DNA from: Rhodovulum sulfidophilum
GTDB lineage: Bacteria > Pseudomonadota > Alphaproteobacteria > Rhodobacterales > Rhodobacteraceae
DNA: 64,000 nt
NCBI GenBank assembly: GCA_003241785.1
Contig: QFPW01000001.1
Coordinates: 434,001 to 498,000, forward strand
Reading direction: 5' to 3'
Within the stretch, counting starts at the first letter, position 1. The number at the start of each line of letters is the position of its first letter. Position numbers and translations under genes: made by a program. This document shows, piece after piece, positions 52,326-60,600 of the stretch. The notes beneath the pieces were generated by a model, which was given only the letters and a program-made list of their open reading frames with translations, was not told the DNA's origin and did no database searches.

Positions 52326-53324
52326 TCACGTGATGCCGGCGCGCAGGCAATCGTGCACGTGCAGGATCCCGACGGGCGGCGCGGGCGTGTCCTCGGGCGC
52401 CGCGTCGTCGACCACGAAGAGCGTGGTGATCTTGCGCGCGTTCATGATGCCGAGCGCCTCGGACGCCAGCGCCCCGGCCCGGATGGCGCGCGGGTGGCGC
52501 GTCATGACCTCGCCGGCGGTCCGGTCGAGGAGCCCGACCATGTTGCGCCGGAGGTCGCCGTCGGTGATCACGCCGACGAGCGCGCCCGCCGCGTCGACCA
52601 CGCCCGCGACGCCGAACCCCTTGTGGGTGATCGTGAGCAGCGCCTCGGACATCGGCGTGTCGAGCCCGAGGAGTGGCAGCTCGTCGCCCCGGTGCATGAG
52701 CTGGCCCACCGTGGCGAGCCGCGCGCCGAGCCGGCCGCCGGGATGGAACTCGCGGAAATCCTCGGGGGTGAAGGCGCGGTGCTCCATCAGCGCCACCGCC
52801 ATCGCGTCGCCGAGCGCCAGCGTCATCGTGGTCGAGGTCGTCGGCGCCAGCCCGACCGAGCAGGCCTCGGCGACCGCCGGCAGCAGGAGGCCGACGGTCG
52901 CCTGCCGCGTCAGCGTCGACTCCGCGCGGCCGCAGACGCCGATGATCGGGATCTGGAACCGCTTGGCATAGGCCATCATGTCGGCGAGCTCCGGCGTCTC
53001 GCCGGAATTGGACAGCATGAGCAGCACGTCGTCGGCGGTGACCATGCCGAGGTCGCCGTGGCTCGCCTCGGCGGGATGCACGAACATCGCGGGCGTGCCG
53101 GTCGAGGCGAAGGTCGCGGCGATCTTGCGCCCGACATGGCCGGACTTGCCCATGCCGGAGACGATCACCCGGCCGCGGGCGCGCAGGATCACCCCGAGCG
53201 CCCGGGCGAAATCGGCGCCGAGCGTCGCGCCGAGCGCGTCGAGCGCCCGGGCCTCGGTCGTCACCACGCGCCGGCCCGTCGCGATCAGCGCGTCCTCGTC
53301 CGCCGGATGCGGGGCCAGATTCAT
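52326..53324 (-). CDS. kdsD: arabinose-5-phosphate isomerase (KpsF/GutQ family)
   Basis: 332 residues. The SIS domain has RVIVSGMGKSGHVGRKIAAT, TPAMFVHPAEASHGDLGMVT and LLMLSNSGETPEL. Two CBS domains follow (VGQLMHRGDELPLLGLDTPM and VMTRHPRAIRAGALASEALG). It interconverts ribulose-5-phosphate and arabinose-5-phosphate, the first step to Kdo, fitting its place before lptCAB and the presence of kdsB. Confidence 0.95.
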   Translation of the reverse strand: MNLAPHPADEDALIATGRRVVTTEARALDALGATLGADFARALGVILRARGRVIVSGMGKSGHVGRKIAATFASTGTPAMFVHPAEASHGDLGMVTADDVLLMLSNSGETPELADMMAYAKRFQIPIIGVCGRAESTLTRQATVGLLLPAVAEACSVGLAPTTSTTMTLALGDAMAVALMEHRAFTPEDFREFHPGGRLGARLATVGQLMHRGDELPLLGLDTPMSEALLTITHKGFGVAGVVDAAGALVGVITDGDLRRNMVGLLDRTAGEVMTRHPRAIRAGALASEALGIMNARKITTLFVVDDAAPEDTPAPPVGILHVHDCLRAGIT

Positions 53325-53370
53325 GCGTGTTCTCCCCGGGGTCCTCGGCGGCGATCTTTGGCGGCGCGGC

Positions 53371-53985
53371 TCACATATGCGCGAAGATATCCTGCTCAGG
53401 CCAGCCCGCGATGTCGAGCGCCGCGCGATGCGGCAGGAAATCGAAACAGGCCTGGGCCAGCGCCACGCGCCCCTCGCGCGCCAGCCGGACGTCGAGCGCG
53501 GCCTTGAGCCGGCCGAGATAAAGGACGTCGGAGGCGGCGTAGTCCATCTGCGCCTGGCTGAGCGTCTCGGCGCCCCAGTCGCTCGACTGCTGCTGCTTCG
53601 AGATATCGACCTCGAGCATCTCCTGGAGCAGGTACTTCAGCCCGTGCCGGTCGGTGTAGGTGCGGACGAGCTTCGAGGCGATCTTGGTGCAGTAGACCGG
53701 CGCGGTCAGCACGCCGAAGCTCAGGAGCAGGGCGGCGATGTCGAAGCGGCCGAAATGGAACAGCTTCAGCTGGTCGGGATTGGTCAGCATCCGGCAGAGG
53801 TTCGGCGCCTCGGTCTGGCCCTTGGCGATCTGCACGAGATGGGCGTTGCCGTCGCCCGAGGAGATCTGCACCAGGCAGAGCCGGTCGCGCCCGGCGACGA
53901 GGCCCATCGTCTCGCAGTCGATCGCGACCTCGGGCCCGAGGTCGAGCCCGTCGGGCAGATCGCCCTTGTAGAGGAAATTCGCCAT
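53371..53985 (-). CDS. ribonuclease D-like 3'-5' exonuclease
   Basis: 204 residues. DEDD exonuclease motifs are VAIDCETMGLVAGRDRLCLV (motif I), FHFGRFDIAALLL (II) and QMDYAASDVLYLGRLKAAL (III, Tyr type). It lacks the HRDC domains of full-length RNase D, matching the short alphaproteobacterial form that stands before kdsD. It probably trims structured RNAs. It is the first gene of the leftward rnd-kdsD-lpt block. Confidence 0.92.
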   Translation of the reverse strand: MANFLYKGDLPDGLDLGPEVAIDCETMGLVAGRDRLCLVQISSGDGNAHLVQIAKGQTEAPNLCRMLTNPDQLKLFHFGRFDIAALLLSFGVLTAPVYCTKIASKLVRTYTDRHGLKYLLQEMLEVDISKQQQSSDWGAETLSQAQMDYAASDVLYLGRLKAALDVRLAREGRVALAQACFDFLPHRAALDIAGWPEQDIFAHM

Positions 53986-54053
53986 TCCAGGTCCCCGAAG
54001 GCCCCGCGCAACCTCGAGGCTTCGGCCGGCGCGCGGGCGGACGCGGGAAAGAT

Positions 54054-54139
54054 TGGTGCCCGGGAGAAGACTCGAACTTCCACGACCGTTAAGTCACTGG
54101 CACCTGAAGCCAGCGCGTCTACCATTCCGCCACCCGGGC
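54054..54139 (-). tRNA. tRNA-Leu (anticodon CAG)
   Basis: The reverse strand reads acceptor GCCCGGG, D-arm TGGCGGAATGGTAGACGC, anticodon arm CTGGC-TTCAGGT-GCCAG (anticodon CAG), a long variable arm as in class II tRNAs, T-loop GTTCGAGTC, the matching CCCGGGC and an encoded CCA. 86 nt including CCA. It decodes CUG, expected to be the main Leu codon in this GC-rich genome. Confidence 0.97.
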
Positions 54140-54156
54140 AGGTGCCGATGGCGGGC

Positions 54157-54184
54157 ATGTATAGATGCCTCCGGGCGGTGTCAA
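54157..54184 (-). promoter_or_regulatory. tRNA-Leu promoter
   Basis: On the minus strand a perfect TTGACA (54184-54179) and TATACA / ATACAT (54163-54157) with a 15-16 bp spacer lie 18 bp upstream of the tRNA 5' end. Confidence 0.6.
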
Positions 54185-54303
54185 CGGGGCATGCGCGGCT
54201 CCGTGACGCTTCGCGCGGAACGGGGCGCACTATAGTATAGGACTGGCCCGCGAGGCGGGCGCCGGGCCGGGCCGCGCGGGATCTTCGGCCGGGCATTTGC
54301 GGC

Positions 54304-54332
54304 TTGTCGGGCCAAAAATCTCGCACTATTCC
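54304..54332 (+). promoter_or_regulatory. candidate promoter of the NDUFA9-like gene
   Basis: TTGTCG (54304-54309), 17-bp AT-rich spacer, TATTCC (54327-54332), 29 bp before the ATG. Confidence 0.4.
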
Positions 54333-54361
54333 CAAATGGTGCGCCGCAAGGAGAATCGAAG

Positions 54362-55366
54362 ATGTCCCAGCCGTTGCCCAATGTGGTGCCCATCGTCACG
54401 ATCTTCGGCGGCTCAGGCTTCATCGGCCGCTATATCGCCCAGCGGATGGCCCGCGCCGGCTGGCGGGTCCGCGTCGCGGTGCGCCGGCCGAACGAGGCGG
54501 GATTCGTCCGCCCCTACGGCGTCGTCGGCCAGGTCGAGCCGATCCAGGCCAATATCCGCGACGAGGCCTCGACGCGCCGGGCGATCGCCGGGGCGACCGC
54601 GGTCGTGAACTGCGTCGGGCTGCTCGGCGAGGGCGGCAAGCAGACCTTCGAGGCGGTGATGGTCGAGGGCGCCGGGCGCATCGCGCGAATCGCCGCGGAG
54701 GAGGGCGTCCAGCGCCTGGTGCAGATCTCCGCGATCGGCGCCGACCCCGAGAGCGACAGCGCCTATGCGCGGGCGAAGGGCAAGGGCGAGGCGGCGGTGC
54801 TGGCGGCCTTCCCGGCCGCGACCATCCTGCGGCCCTCGGTGGTGTTCGGCGACGGCGACGGGTTCTTCCGCAAGTTCGCGGGGATCGCCCGCGTGGCCCC
54901 GGTCCTGATGGTTCCGAGCCCCAAGACGAAGTTCCAGCCGGTCTATGTCGACGACGTCGCCGCCGCCGCCGTGGCCGCGATCACGACCGAGGCCGCGCCC
55001 GGGGTCTACGAGCTCGGCGGCCCGCGGGTCGCCTCGCTCGGCAAGCTCGTCGACGAGATGCTGCGCGTCATCCGGCGCAAGCGCTGGCTCTTCGCGATGC
55101 CCGAGGGGCTGGCGCGGACCCAGGCCTGGGTGTTCGACACCGCGCAGCGGGCGAGCTTCGGCCTCTTCACCAACAGCCTGATGACCGCCGATCAGGTCAG
55201 GCTGCTCGCGAAGGACAACGTGGTCGCGCCGGATGCGAAGGGCCTCGCGGATCTCGGGGTCCAGCCGACCGCGATGGAAGCGGTGCTCGACAGCTATCTC
55301 TATGTCTACCGGCCGCACGGCCAGTACGACGCGATCCAGGAATCGGCGGAACGGCTCTGGAACTGA
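54362..55366 (+). CDS. complex I NDUFA9 subunit family protein
   Basis: 334 residues, AAGGAG eight bases before the ATG. It is an extended SDR-like protein with NAD(P)-binding motif VTIFGGSGFIGRYIAQRMAR, then AVVNCVGLLGEGGKQTFEAV, VQISAIGADPESDSAYARAK, TILRPSVVFGDGDGFFRKFA and KTKFQPVYVDDVAAA. The YxxxK catalytic pair appears as YARAKGKGE. These are bacterial relatives of the mitochondrial NDUFA9 accessory subunit; a role in complex I or quinone biology is inferred from the family. Single gene, ended by a hairpin at 55480. Confidence 0.9.
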   Translation: MSQPLPNVVPIVTIFGGSGFIGRYIAQRMARAGWRVRVAVRRPNEAGFVRPYGVVGQVEPIQANIRDEASTRRAIAGATAVVNCVGLLGEGGKQTFEAVMVEGAGRIARIAAEEGVQRLVQISAIGADPESDSAYARAKGKGEAAVLAAFPAATILRPSVVFGDGDGFFRKFAGIARVAPVLMVPSPKTKFQPVYVDDVAAAAVAAITTEAAPGVYELGGPRVASLGKLVDEMLRVIRRKRWLFAMPEGLARTQAWVFDTAQRASFGLFTNSLMTADQVRLLAKDNVVAPDAKGLADLGVQPTAMEAVLDSYLYVYRPHGQYDAIQESAERLWN

Positions 55367-55479
55367 GCCGTCCCCGCGACCCCCATGAAAACGCTCACCG
55401 CGCCGGCCGGACGGTGCTAGGCTCGCCACGATGACGGGCATGGCCTTCCGCGCGACGGCGTCGGCGAATCGAGACCTGG

Positions 55480-55510
55480 ATGGCGGCGCGAGGGGTGCTC
55501 GCGCCGCCAT
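55480..55510 (+). terminator. hairpin after the NDUFA9-like gene
   Basis: Perfect 13-bp stem ATGGCGGCGCGAG / CTCGCGCCGCCAT with a 5-nt loop. No T-run, so it may not be an efficient terminator. Confidence 0.6.
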
Positions 55511-55526
55511 CAAAGCGTGGCCTGTC

Positions 55527-55553
55527 TATTGGGTCAGCATTGCTGACCCAATA
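55527..55553. promoter_or_regulatory. operator-like inverted repeat 1 upstream of gltD
   Basis: TATTGGGTCAGC-ATT-GCTGACCCAATA, a perfect 12-bp inverted repeat with a 3-nt spacer. Its core GTCAGC-N3-GCTGAC is shared with 55607-55621. Confidence 0.65.
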
Positions 55554-55606
55554 TCTGCCTAAACAATGAGCTTTTGATGAACGCTTCCGAAAAATCATGA
55601 AAATAG

Positions 55607-55621
55607 GTCAGCTATGCTGAC
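55607..55621. promoter_or_regulatory. operator-like inverted repeat 2 upstream of gltD
   Basis: GTCAGCTATGCTGAC has the same GTCAGC-N3-GCTGAC core as repeat 1. The centres are 74 bp apart, about seven helical turns, consistent with a protein bound on one DNA face. Confidence 0.6.
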
Positions 55622-55696
55622 TTTTCATGGTTCTGTGGATGAAATAGAAGTAGCCAAACGCCCAAAGCTGGGGCGCAGCGACGTCGGGAGAAGCAG

Positions 55697-57142
55697 ATGG
55701 CCGAACAGCGAATGCTGCAATTCGTCAAGGTCGCTCGGGACATGCCATCTAAACGGCTCGCCGAGGAGCGGCGCGAGGATTTTCACGAGATCTATCGTGA
55801 ATTCGCGGCGGCTAAGGCGACGGAACAAGCCAGCCGTTGTTCGCAGTGCGGTGTTCCGTACTGCCAGTCGCATTGCCCGCTGCACAACAACATCCCCGAC
55901 TGGCTGAAGCTGACGGCCGAGGGCCGGCTGCGCGAGGCCTACGAGCTCAGCCAGGCGACCAACACCTTCCCCGAGATCTGCGGCCGCATCTGCCCGCAGG
56001 ACCGGCTCTGCGAGGGCAATTGCGTCATCGAGCAGTCGGGCCATGGCACGGTCACGATCGGCGCGATCGAGAAATACATCACCGACACCGCCTGGGAAGA
56101 GGGCTGGGTGCCCCCGGTCGCCCCGCTGACCGAGCGGGCGGAGAGCGTCGGCATCATCGGCGCGGGCCCGGGCGGCCTGGCCGCGGCGGACGTGCTGCGC
56201 CGCGCCGGGTATCAGGTCACGGTCTACGACCGCCATGACCGCGCCGGCGGGCTGCTGATCTACGGCATCCCGGGTTTCAAGCTCGAGAAGGAGGTCGTCG
56301 TCCGCCGCACCGAGCGCCTGGTCGAGGGCGGCGTCGAATTCGTGCTCAACTGCGACGTCGGCGTCGACATCTCCTTCGCCGAGATCCGCGCGAAGCACGA
56401 CGCGGTGCTGATCGCGACCGGCGTCTACAAGACCCGCGACCTCGGCGGCCCCGGCAGCGGACTGAAGGGGATCGTGCGCGCGATCGATTATCTCACCGCC
56501 TCGAACCGCAAGAGCTTCGGCGACGCGGTGCCGGAATTCGAGAGCGGCGAGCTCAACGCCGACGGCCGCCGCGTGGTGGTGATCGGCGGCGGCGACACCG
56601 CGATGGACTGCGTGCGCACGGCGATCCGCCAGGGCGCGAAATCGGTGAAATGCCTCTACCGCCGCGACCGCGCCAACATGCCGGGCTCGCAGCGCGAGGT
56701 CGCGAACGCGGAGGAGGAGGGCGTCGAATTCGCCTGGCTCACCGCGCCCAAGGGCTTCACCGGCGAAGCCGCGGTCGCCGGCGTCCGCGTCGGCCGGATG
56801 CGGCTCGGCGCGCCGGACGCGAGCGGCCGCCAGTCGCCCGAGGAGATCCCGGACGCCGACTACACCGAACCGGCCGAGCTGGTGATCAAGGCGCTCGGCT
56901 TCGAGCCCGAGGACCTGCCGCGCCTCTGGGGCGTGGAGGGGCTCGAGGTCACGCGCTGGGGCACGGTCAAGGCCGATTTCGGCACCAAGCGCACCAGCCT
57001 CGACGGCGTCTTCGCCGTCGGCGACATCGTGCGCGGCGCGAGCCTCGTCGTCTGGGCGATCCGCGACGGCCGCGAGGCGGCGGAGAGCATGATCGACTAT
57101 CTCAACACCCGGGGCGGCGATTCGAGCATCGCGGCGGAATAG
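55697..57142 (+). CDS. gltD: glutamate synthase (NADPH) small subunit
   Basis: 481 residues. Two N-terminal Cys clusters for [4Fe-4S] centres are visible (CSQCGVPYCQSHCP and CGRICPQDRLCEGNC). The FAD motif is GIIGAGPGGLAAADVLRRAG and the NADPH motif VVVIGGGDTAMDCVRTAIRQ, with GVFAVGDIVRGASLVVWAIR near the end. It feeds electrons from NADPH to GltB for making glutamate from glutamine and 2-oxoglutarate. It leads the gltD-gfa-gltB unit behind the twin inverted repeats. Confidence 0.97.
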   Translation: MAEQRMLQFVKVARDMPSKRLAEERREDFHEIYREFAAAKATEQASRCSQCGVPYCQSHCPLHNNIPDWLKLTAEGRLREAYELSQATNTFPEICGRICPQDRLCEGNCVIEQSGHGTVTIGAIEKYITDTAWEEGWVPPVAPLTERAESVGIIGAGPGGLAAADVLRRAGYQVTVYDRHDRAGGLLIYGIPGFKLEKEVVVRRTERLVEGGVEFVLNCDVGVDISFAEIRAKHDAVLIATGVYKTRDLGGPGSGLKGIVRAIDYLTASNRKSFGDAVPEFESGELNADGRRVVVIGGGDTAMDCVRTAIRQGAKSVKCLYRRDRANMPGSQREVANAEEEGVEFAWLTAPKGFTGEAAVAGVRVGRMRLGAPDASGRQSPEEIPDADYTEPAELVIKALGFEPEDLPRLWGVEGLEVTRWGTVKADFGTKRTSLDGVFAVGDIVRGASLVVWAIRDGREAAESMIDYLNTRGGDSSIAAE

Positions 57143-57187
57143 CCGCGACGCCGCCACCCCGGCGGACTTCTCCTGGCAGTCGGAGCG

Positions 57188-57619
57188 ATGGAGATGAAGG
57201 GACATTGTCTTTGCGGAGCGGTGGCGTTCGAGGCCGAGGTCGCGGACGGGACCGAGGCGCATGCCTGCCACTGCTCGATGTGCCGCCGCTGGGTCGGGGG
57301 GCCGAACCTGTCGGTCGAGATCGCGCCCGATGCGATCCGCTTCGTCGAGGGCGCGCCGATCGCGACGCGGGCGAGCTCGGACTGGGCGGAACGCGCTTGG
57401 TGCGCCGACTGCGGCTCGACCCTGTTCTACCGCCTGACGGACGGGCCCAAGGCGGGATGGCTCTATCTCGCGCTCGGCCTGCTCGATGACCCCTCGCTTG
57501 TCCGGCTCGGGGGCGAGATCTACATCGACGCGAAACCCGATTGCTACGCCCTCGCCGGGGATCATTTCCGGATGACCGGGGCGGAATTCGAGGCGGCCAT
57601 GGCCGCCTCCGACCACTGA
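57188..57619 (+). CDS. GFA-family zinc protein
   Basis: 143 residues. Zinc-binding cysteines are in GHCLCGAVAFEAEVADG, ACHCSMCRRWVGG and WCADCGSTLFYRL, the glutathione-dependent formaldehyde-activating (GFA/Mss4-like) fold. Family members are loosely linked to formaldehyde or thiol adducts, but most have no proven reaction. It sits between gltD and gltB, 45 bp after gltD and 50 bp before gltB, so it is probably co-transcribed. No role in glutamate synthesis is known. Confidence 0.93.
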   Translation: MEMKGHCLCGAVAFEAEVADGTEAHACHCSMCRRWVGGPNLSVEIAPDAIRFVEGAPIATRASSDWAERAWCADCGSTLFYRLTDGPKAGWLYLALGLLDDPSLVRLGGEIYIDAKPDCYALAGDHFRMTGAEFEAAMAASDH

Positions 57620-57669
57620 CACATGCCACGCCAGGGCGCGCCAGCGTCCCCTCGCCAGGAGAACCGCCA

Positions 57670-60600
57670 ATGACCGTTTACGATGAGGCCTGGGTTGCGC
57701 GGATGGAAGCCGACTTCGCCCGTCTGGAGGCGGAGGGCCTGTACCATCCCGATCAGGAGCATTCGTCCTGCGGCGTGGGTCTGGTCGTCGCCATCGACGG
57801 CAAGCCGCGTCGCCAGGTGACCGAGAACGCCCTGAAGGCGCTCAGCGCGATCTGGCATCGCGGCGCGGTCGACGCGGACGGCAAGACCGGCGACGGCGCG
57901 GGCATCCATCTGCAGATCCCGACGGCGTTCTTCGAGGAACAGGTGCGCCGCACCGGCCACGCGCCGCGCGGCGAGACGCTCGCGGTCGGCCAGATCTTCC
58001 TGCCGCGCAGCGACTTCGGCGCGCAGGAGACCTGCCGCACCATCGTCGAGACCGAGGTGCTCCGGATGGGGCACTATATCTATGGCTGGCGCCATGTGCC
58101 GGTCGATATCTCCTGCCTTGGCCTGAAGGCCAACGCGACCCGCCCCGAGATCGAGCAGATCCTGATCTCGAATGCCAAGGGCGTGGACGAGGAGACCTTC
58201 GAGCGCGAGCTCTACGTGATCCGGCGCCGGATCGAGAAGGCGGCCGCGGGCATCCGCGACTTCTACGTCTGCTCGCTCTCCTGCCGCTCGGTGATCTACA
58301 AGGGCATGATGCTGGCCGAGCACGTCTCGGTCTTCTACCCGGACCTGAAGGATCCCTCGTTCGAGAGCGCCTTCGCGATCTATCACCAGCGCTACTCGAC
58401 CAACACCTTCCCGCGCTGGTGGCTGGCGCAGCCGTTCCGCATGCTCGCGCACAACGGCGAGATCAACACGCTGAAGGGCAACCTCGGCTGGCTGAAGAGC
58501 CACGAGATCCGCATGTCCTCGGACTATTTCGGCGACCAGGCGGAGGACATCAAGCCGATCGTCCTGCCCGGCTCGTCGGATTCGGCCGCGCTCGACAACG
58601 TGTTCGAGGTGCTGGTGCGCGCCGGCCGGATCGCGCCGATGGCCAAGACCATGCTGGTGCCCGAGGCCTGGTCCAAGCTCGCGACCAAGATGCCGCAGGC
58701 CTGGCTCGACATGTATTCCTATTCCAACGCGGTGATGGAGCCCTGGGACGGGCCGGCCGCGCTGGCGATGACCGACGGCCGCTGGGTCTGCGGCGGGCTC
58801 GACCGCAACGGGCTGCGGCCGATGCGCTACGTCGTGACCGGCGACGGGCTGGTGATCGCCGGTTCCGAGGCGGGCATGGTGCCGACCGACGACATGACGG
58901 TGCGCGAGAAGGGCGCCCTCGGCCCGGGCCAGATGCTGGCCGTCGACATGGGCGAGGCCAAGCTCTACCACGACGCCGAATTGAAGGACATGCTGGCGGC
59001 GAGCCAGCCCTTCGGGGACTGGGTCGGCTCGATCACCGATCTCGAGAAGCTCTGCGCCGACGCCGAGGAGAAGCCGGTCTTCGAGGGCGCCGAGCTGCGC
59101 CGGCGCCAGATCGCGGCCGGCTATTCGGTCGAGGAGCTCGAGGTCATCGTCCATGCGATGGCCGAGGACGGCAAGGAAGCGATCGGCTCGATGGGCGACG
59201 ACACGCCGCCCGCCGTGCTGTCGGGCAAGTACCGCCCGCTCAGCCATTACTTCCGCCAGAACTTCAGCCAGGTGACCAACCCGCCGATCGACAGCTTGCG
59301 CGAGCATCGGGTGATGTCGCTCAAGACCCGGTTCGGCAACCTCAAGAACGTGCTCGACCAGGACAACAGCCAGACCGAGATCCTGCAGCTCGAAAGCCCC
59401 TTCGTCTCCAACTCGGCCTTCGCGGCGATGAAGAGCTATTTCGGCGACGCGGCGACCGAGATCGACTGCTCCTTCCCGGTCGACGGCGACGCGAACGCGC
59501 TGCAGGACGGGCTCGCGCGGATCCGCGCGCAGGCCGAGGAAGCGGTGCGCGCCGGCGCGAACCACATCATCCTGACCGACGAGCGCCAGTCGGCCGAGCG
59601 CGTCGGCATGCCGATGATCCTCGCGACCTCGGCGGTGCATTCCTGGCTGACCCGCAAGGGCCTCCGGACCTTCACCTCGCTCAACGTGCGCTCGGCGGAA
59701 TGCATCGACCCGCATTACTTCGCGGTGCTGATCGGCTCGGGCGCCACCACGGTGAACGCCTATCTCGCCGAGGATTCGATCGGCGACCGGATCGCGCGCG
59801 GCCTGCTGCCCGGCACGCTGACCGAATGCGTGCGGCGCTATCGCGAGGCGGTCGACCAGGGCTTGCTGAAGATCATGGCCAAGATGGGCATCTCGGTCAT
59901 CTCCTCCTACCGCGGCGGGCTCAACTTCGAGGCGGTCGGCCTCTCCCGCGCCATGGTGGCGGAGTATTTCCCGGGCATGCTGAGCCGGATCTCGGGCATC
60001 GGCGTCTCGGGCGTGCAGAAGCAGGTGGCGGGCGTGCACGCCAAGGCCTGGCTGCGCGGCGAGGCGGTGCTGCCGATCGGCGGCTTCTACAAGGCGCGCC
60101 GCTCCGGCGAGACCCACGCCTGGGAAGCGCAGGCGATGCACATCCTGCAGGCGGCCTGCGACAAGGGATCCTATGACCTCTGGAAGCAGTATTCCAAGGC
60201 GATGCAGTCGCGTCCGCCGATCCAGCTGCGCGACCTCTTGGACTTCCAGCCGAAGACCCCGGCCGTGCCGCTGGCGCAGGTGGAGAGCATCACCGCGATC
60301 CGCAAGCGCTTCGTGACCCCGGGCATGTCGCTCGGCGCGCTCGGGCCGGAGGCGCACAAGACGCTGAACGTCGCGATGAACCGGATCGGCGCGAAATCCG
60401 ACTCCGGCGAGGGCGGCGAGGATCCGGCGCATTACGTGCCGGAGCCGAACGGCGACAACCCGTCGGCGAAGATCAAGCAGGTGGCGAGCGGTCGCTTCGG
60501 CGTCACCGCCGACTACCTCAACCACTGCGAGGAACTGGAGATCAAGGTCGCGCAGGGCGCCAAGCCCGGCGAGGGCGGCCAGCTGCCGGGCATCAAGGTG

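Larger units (their letters stand above)
55367..55696. other. 330-bp intergenic region upstream of gltD
   Basis: The left part (to about 55510) is GC-rich and holds a terminator-like hairpin. The right part (55520-55660) is clearly AT-rich and carries two related inverted repeats, described separately, and presumably the gltD promoter. I see no open reading frame of note. Confidence 0.7.
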
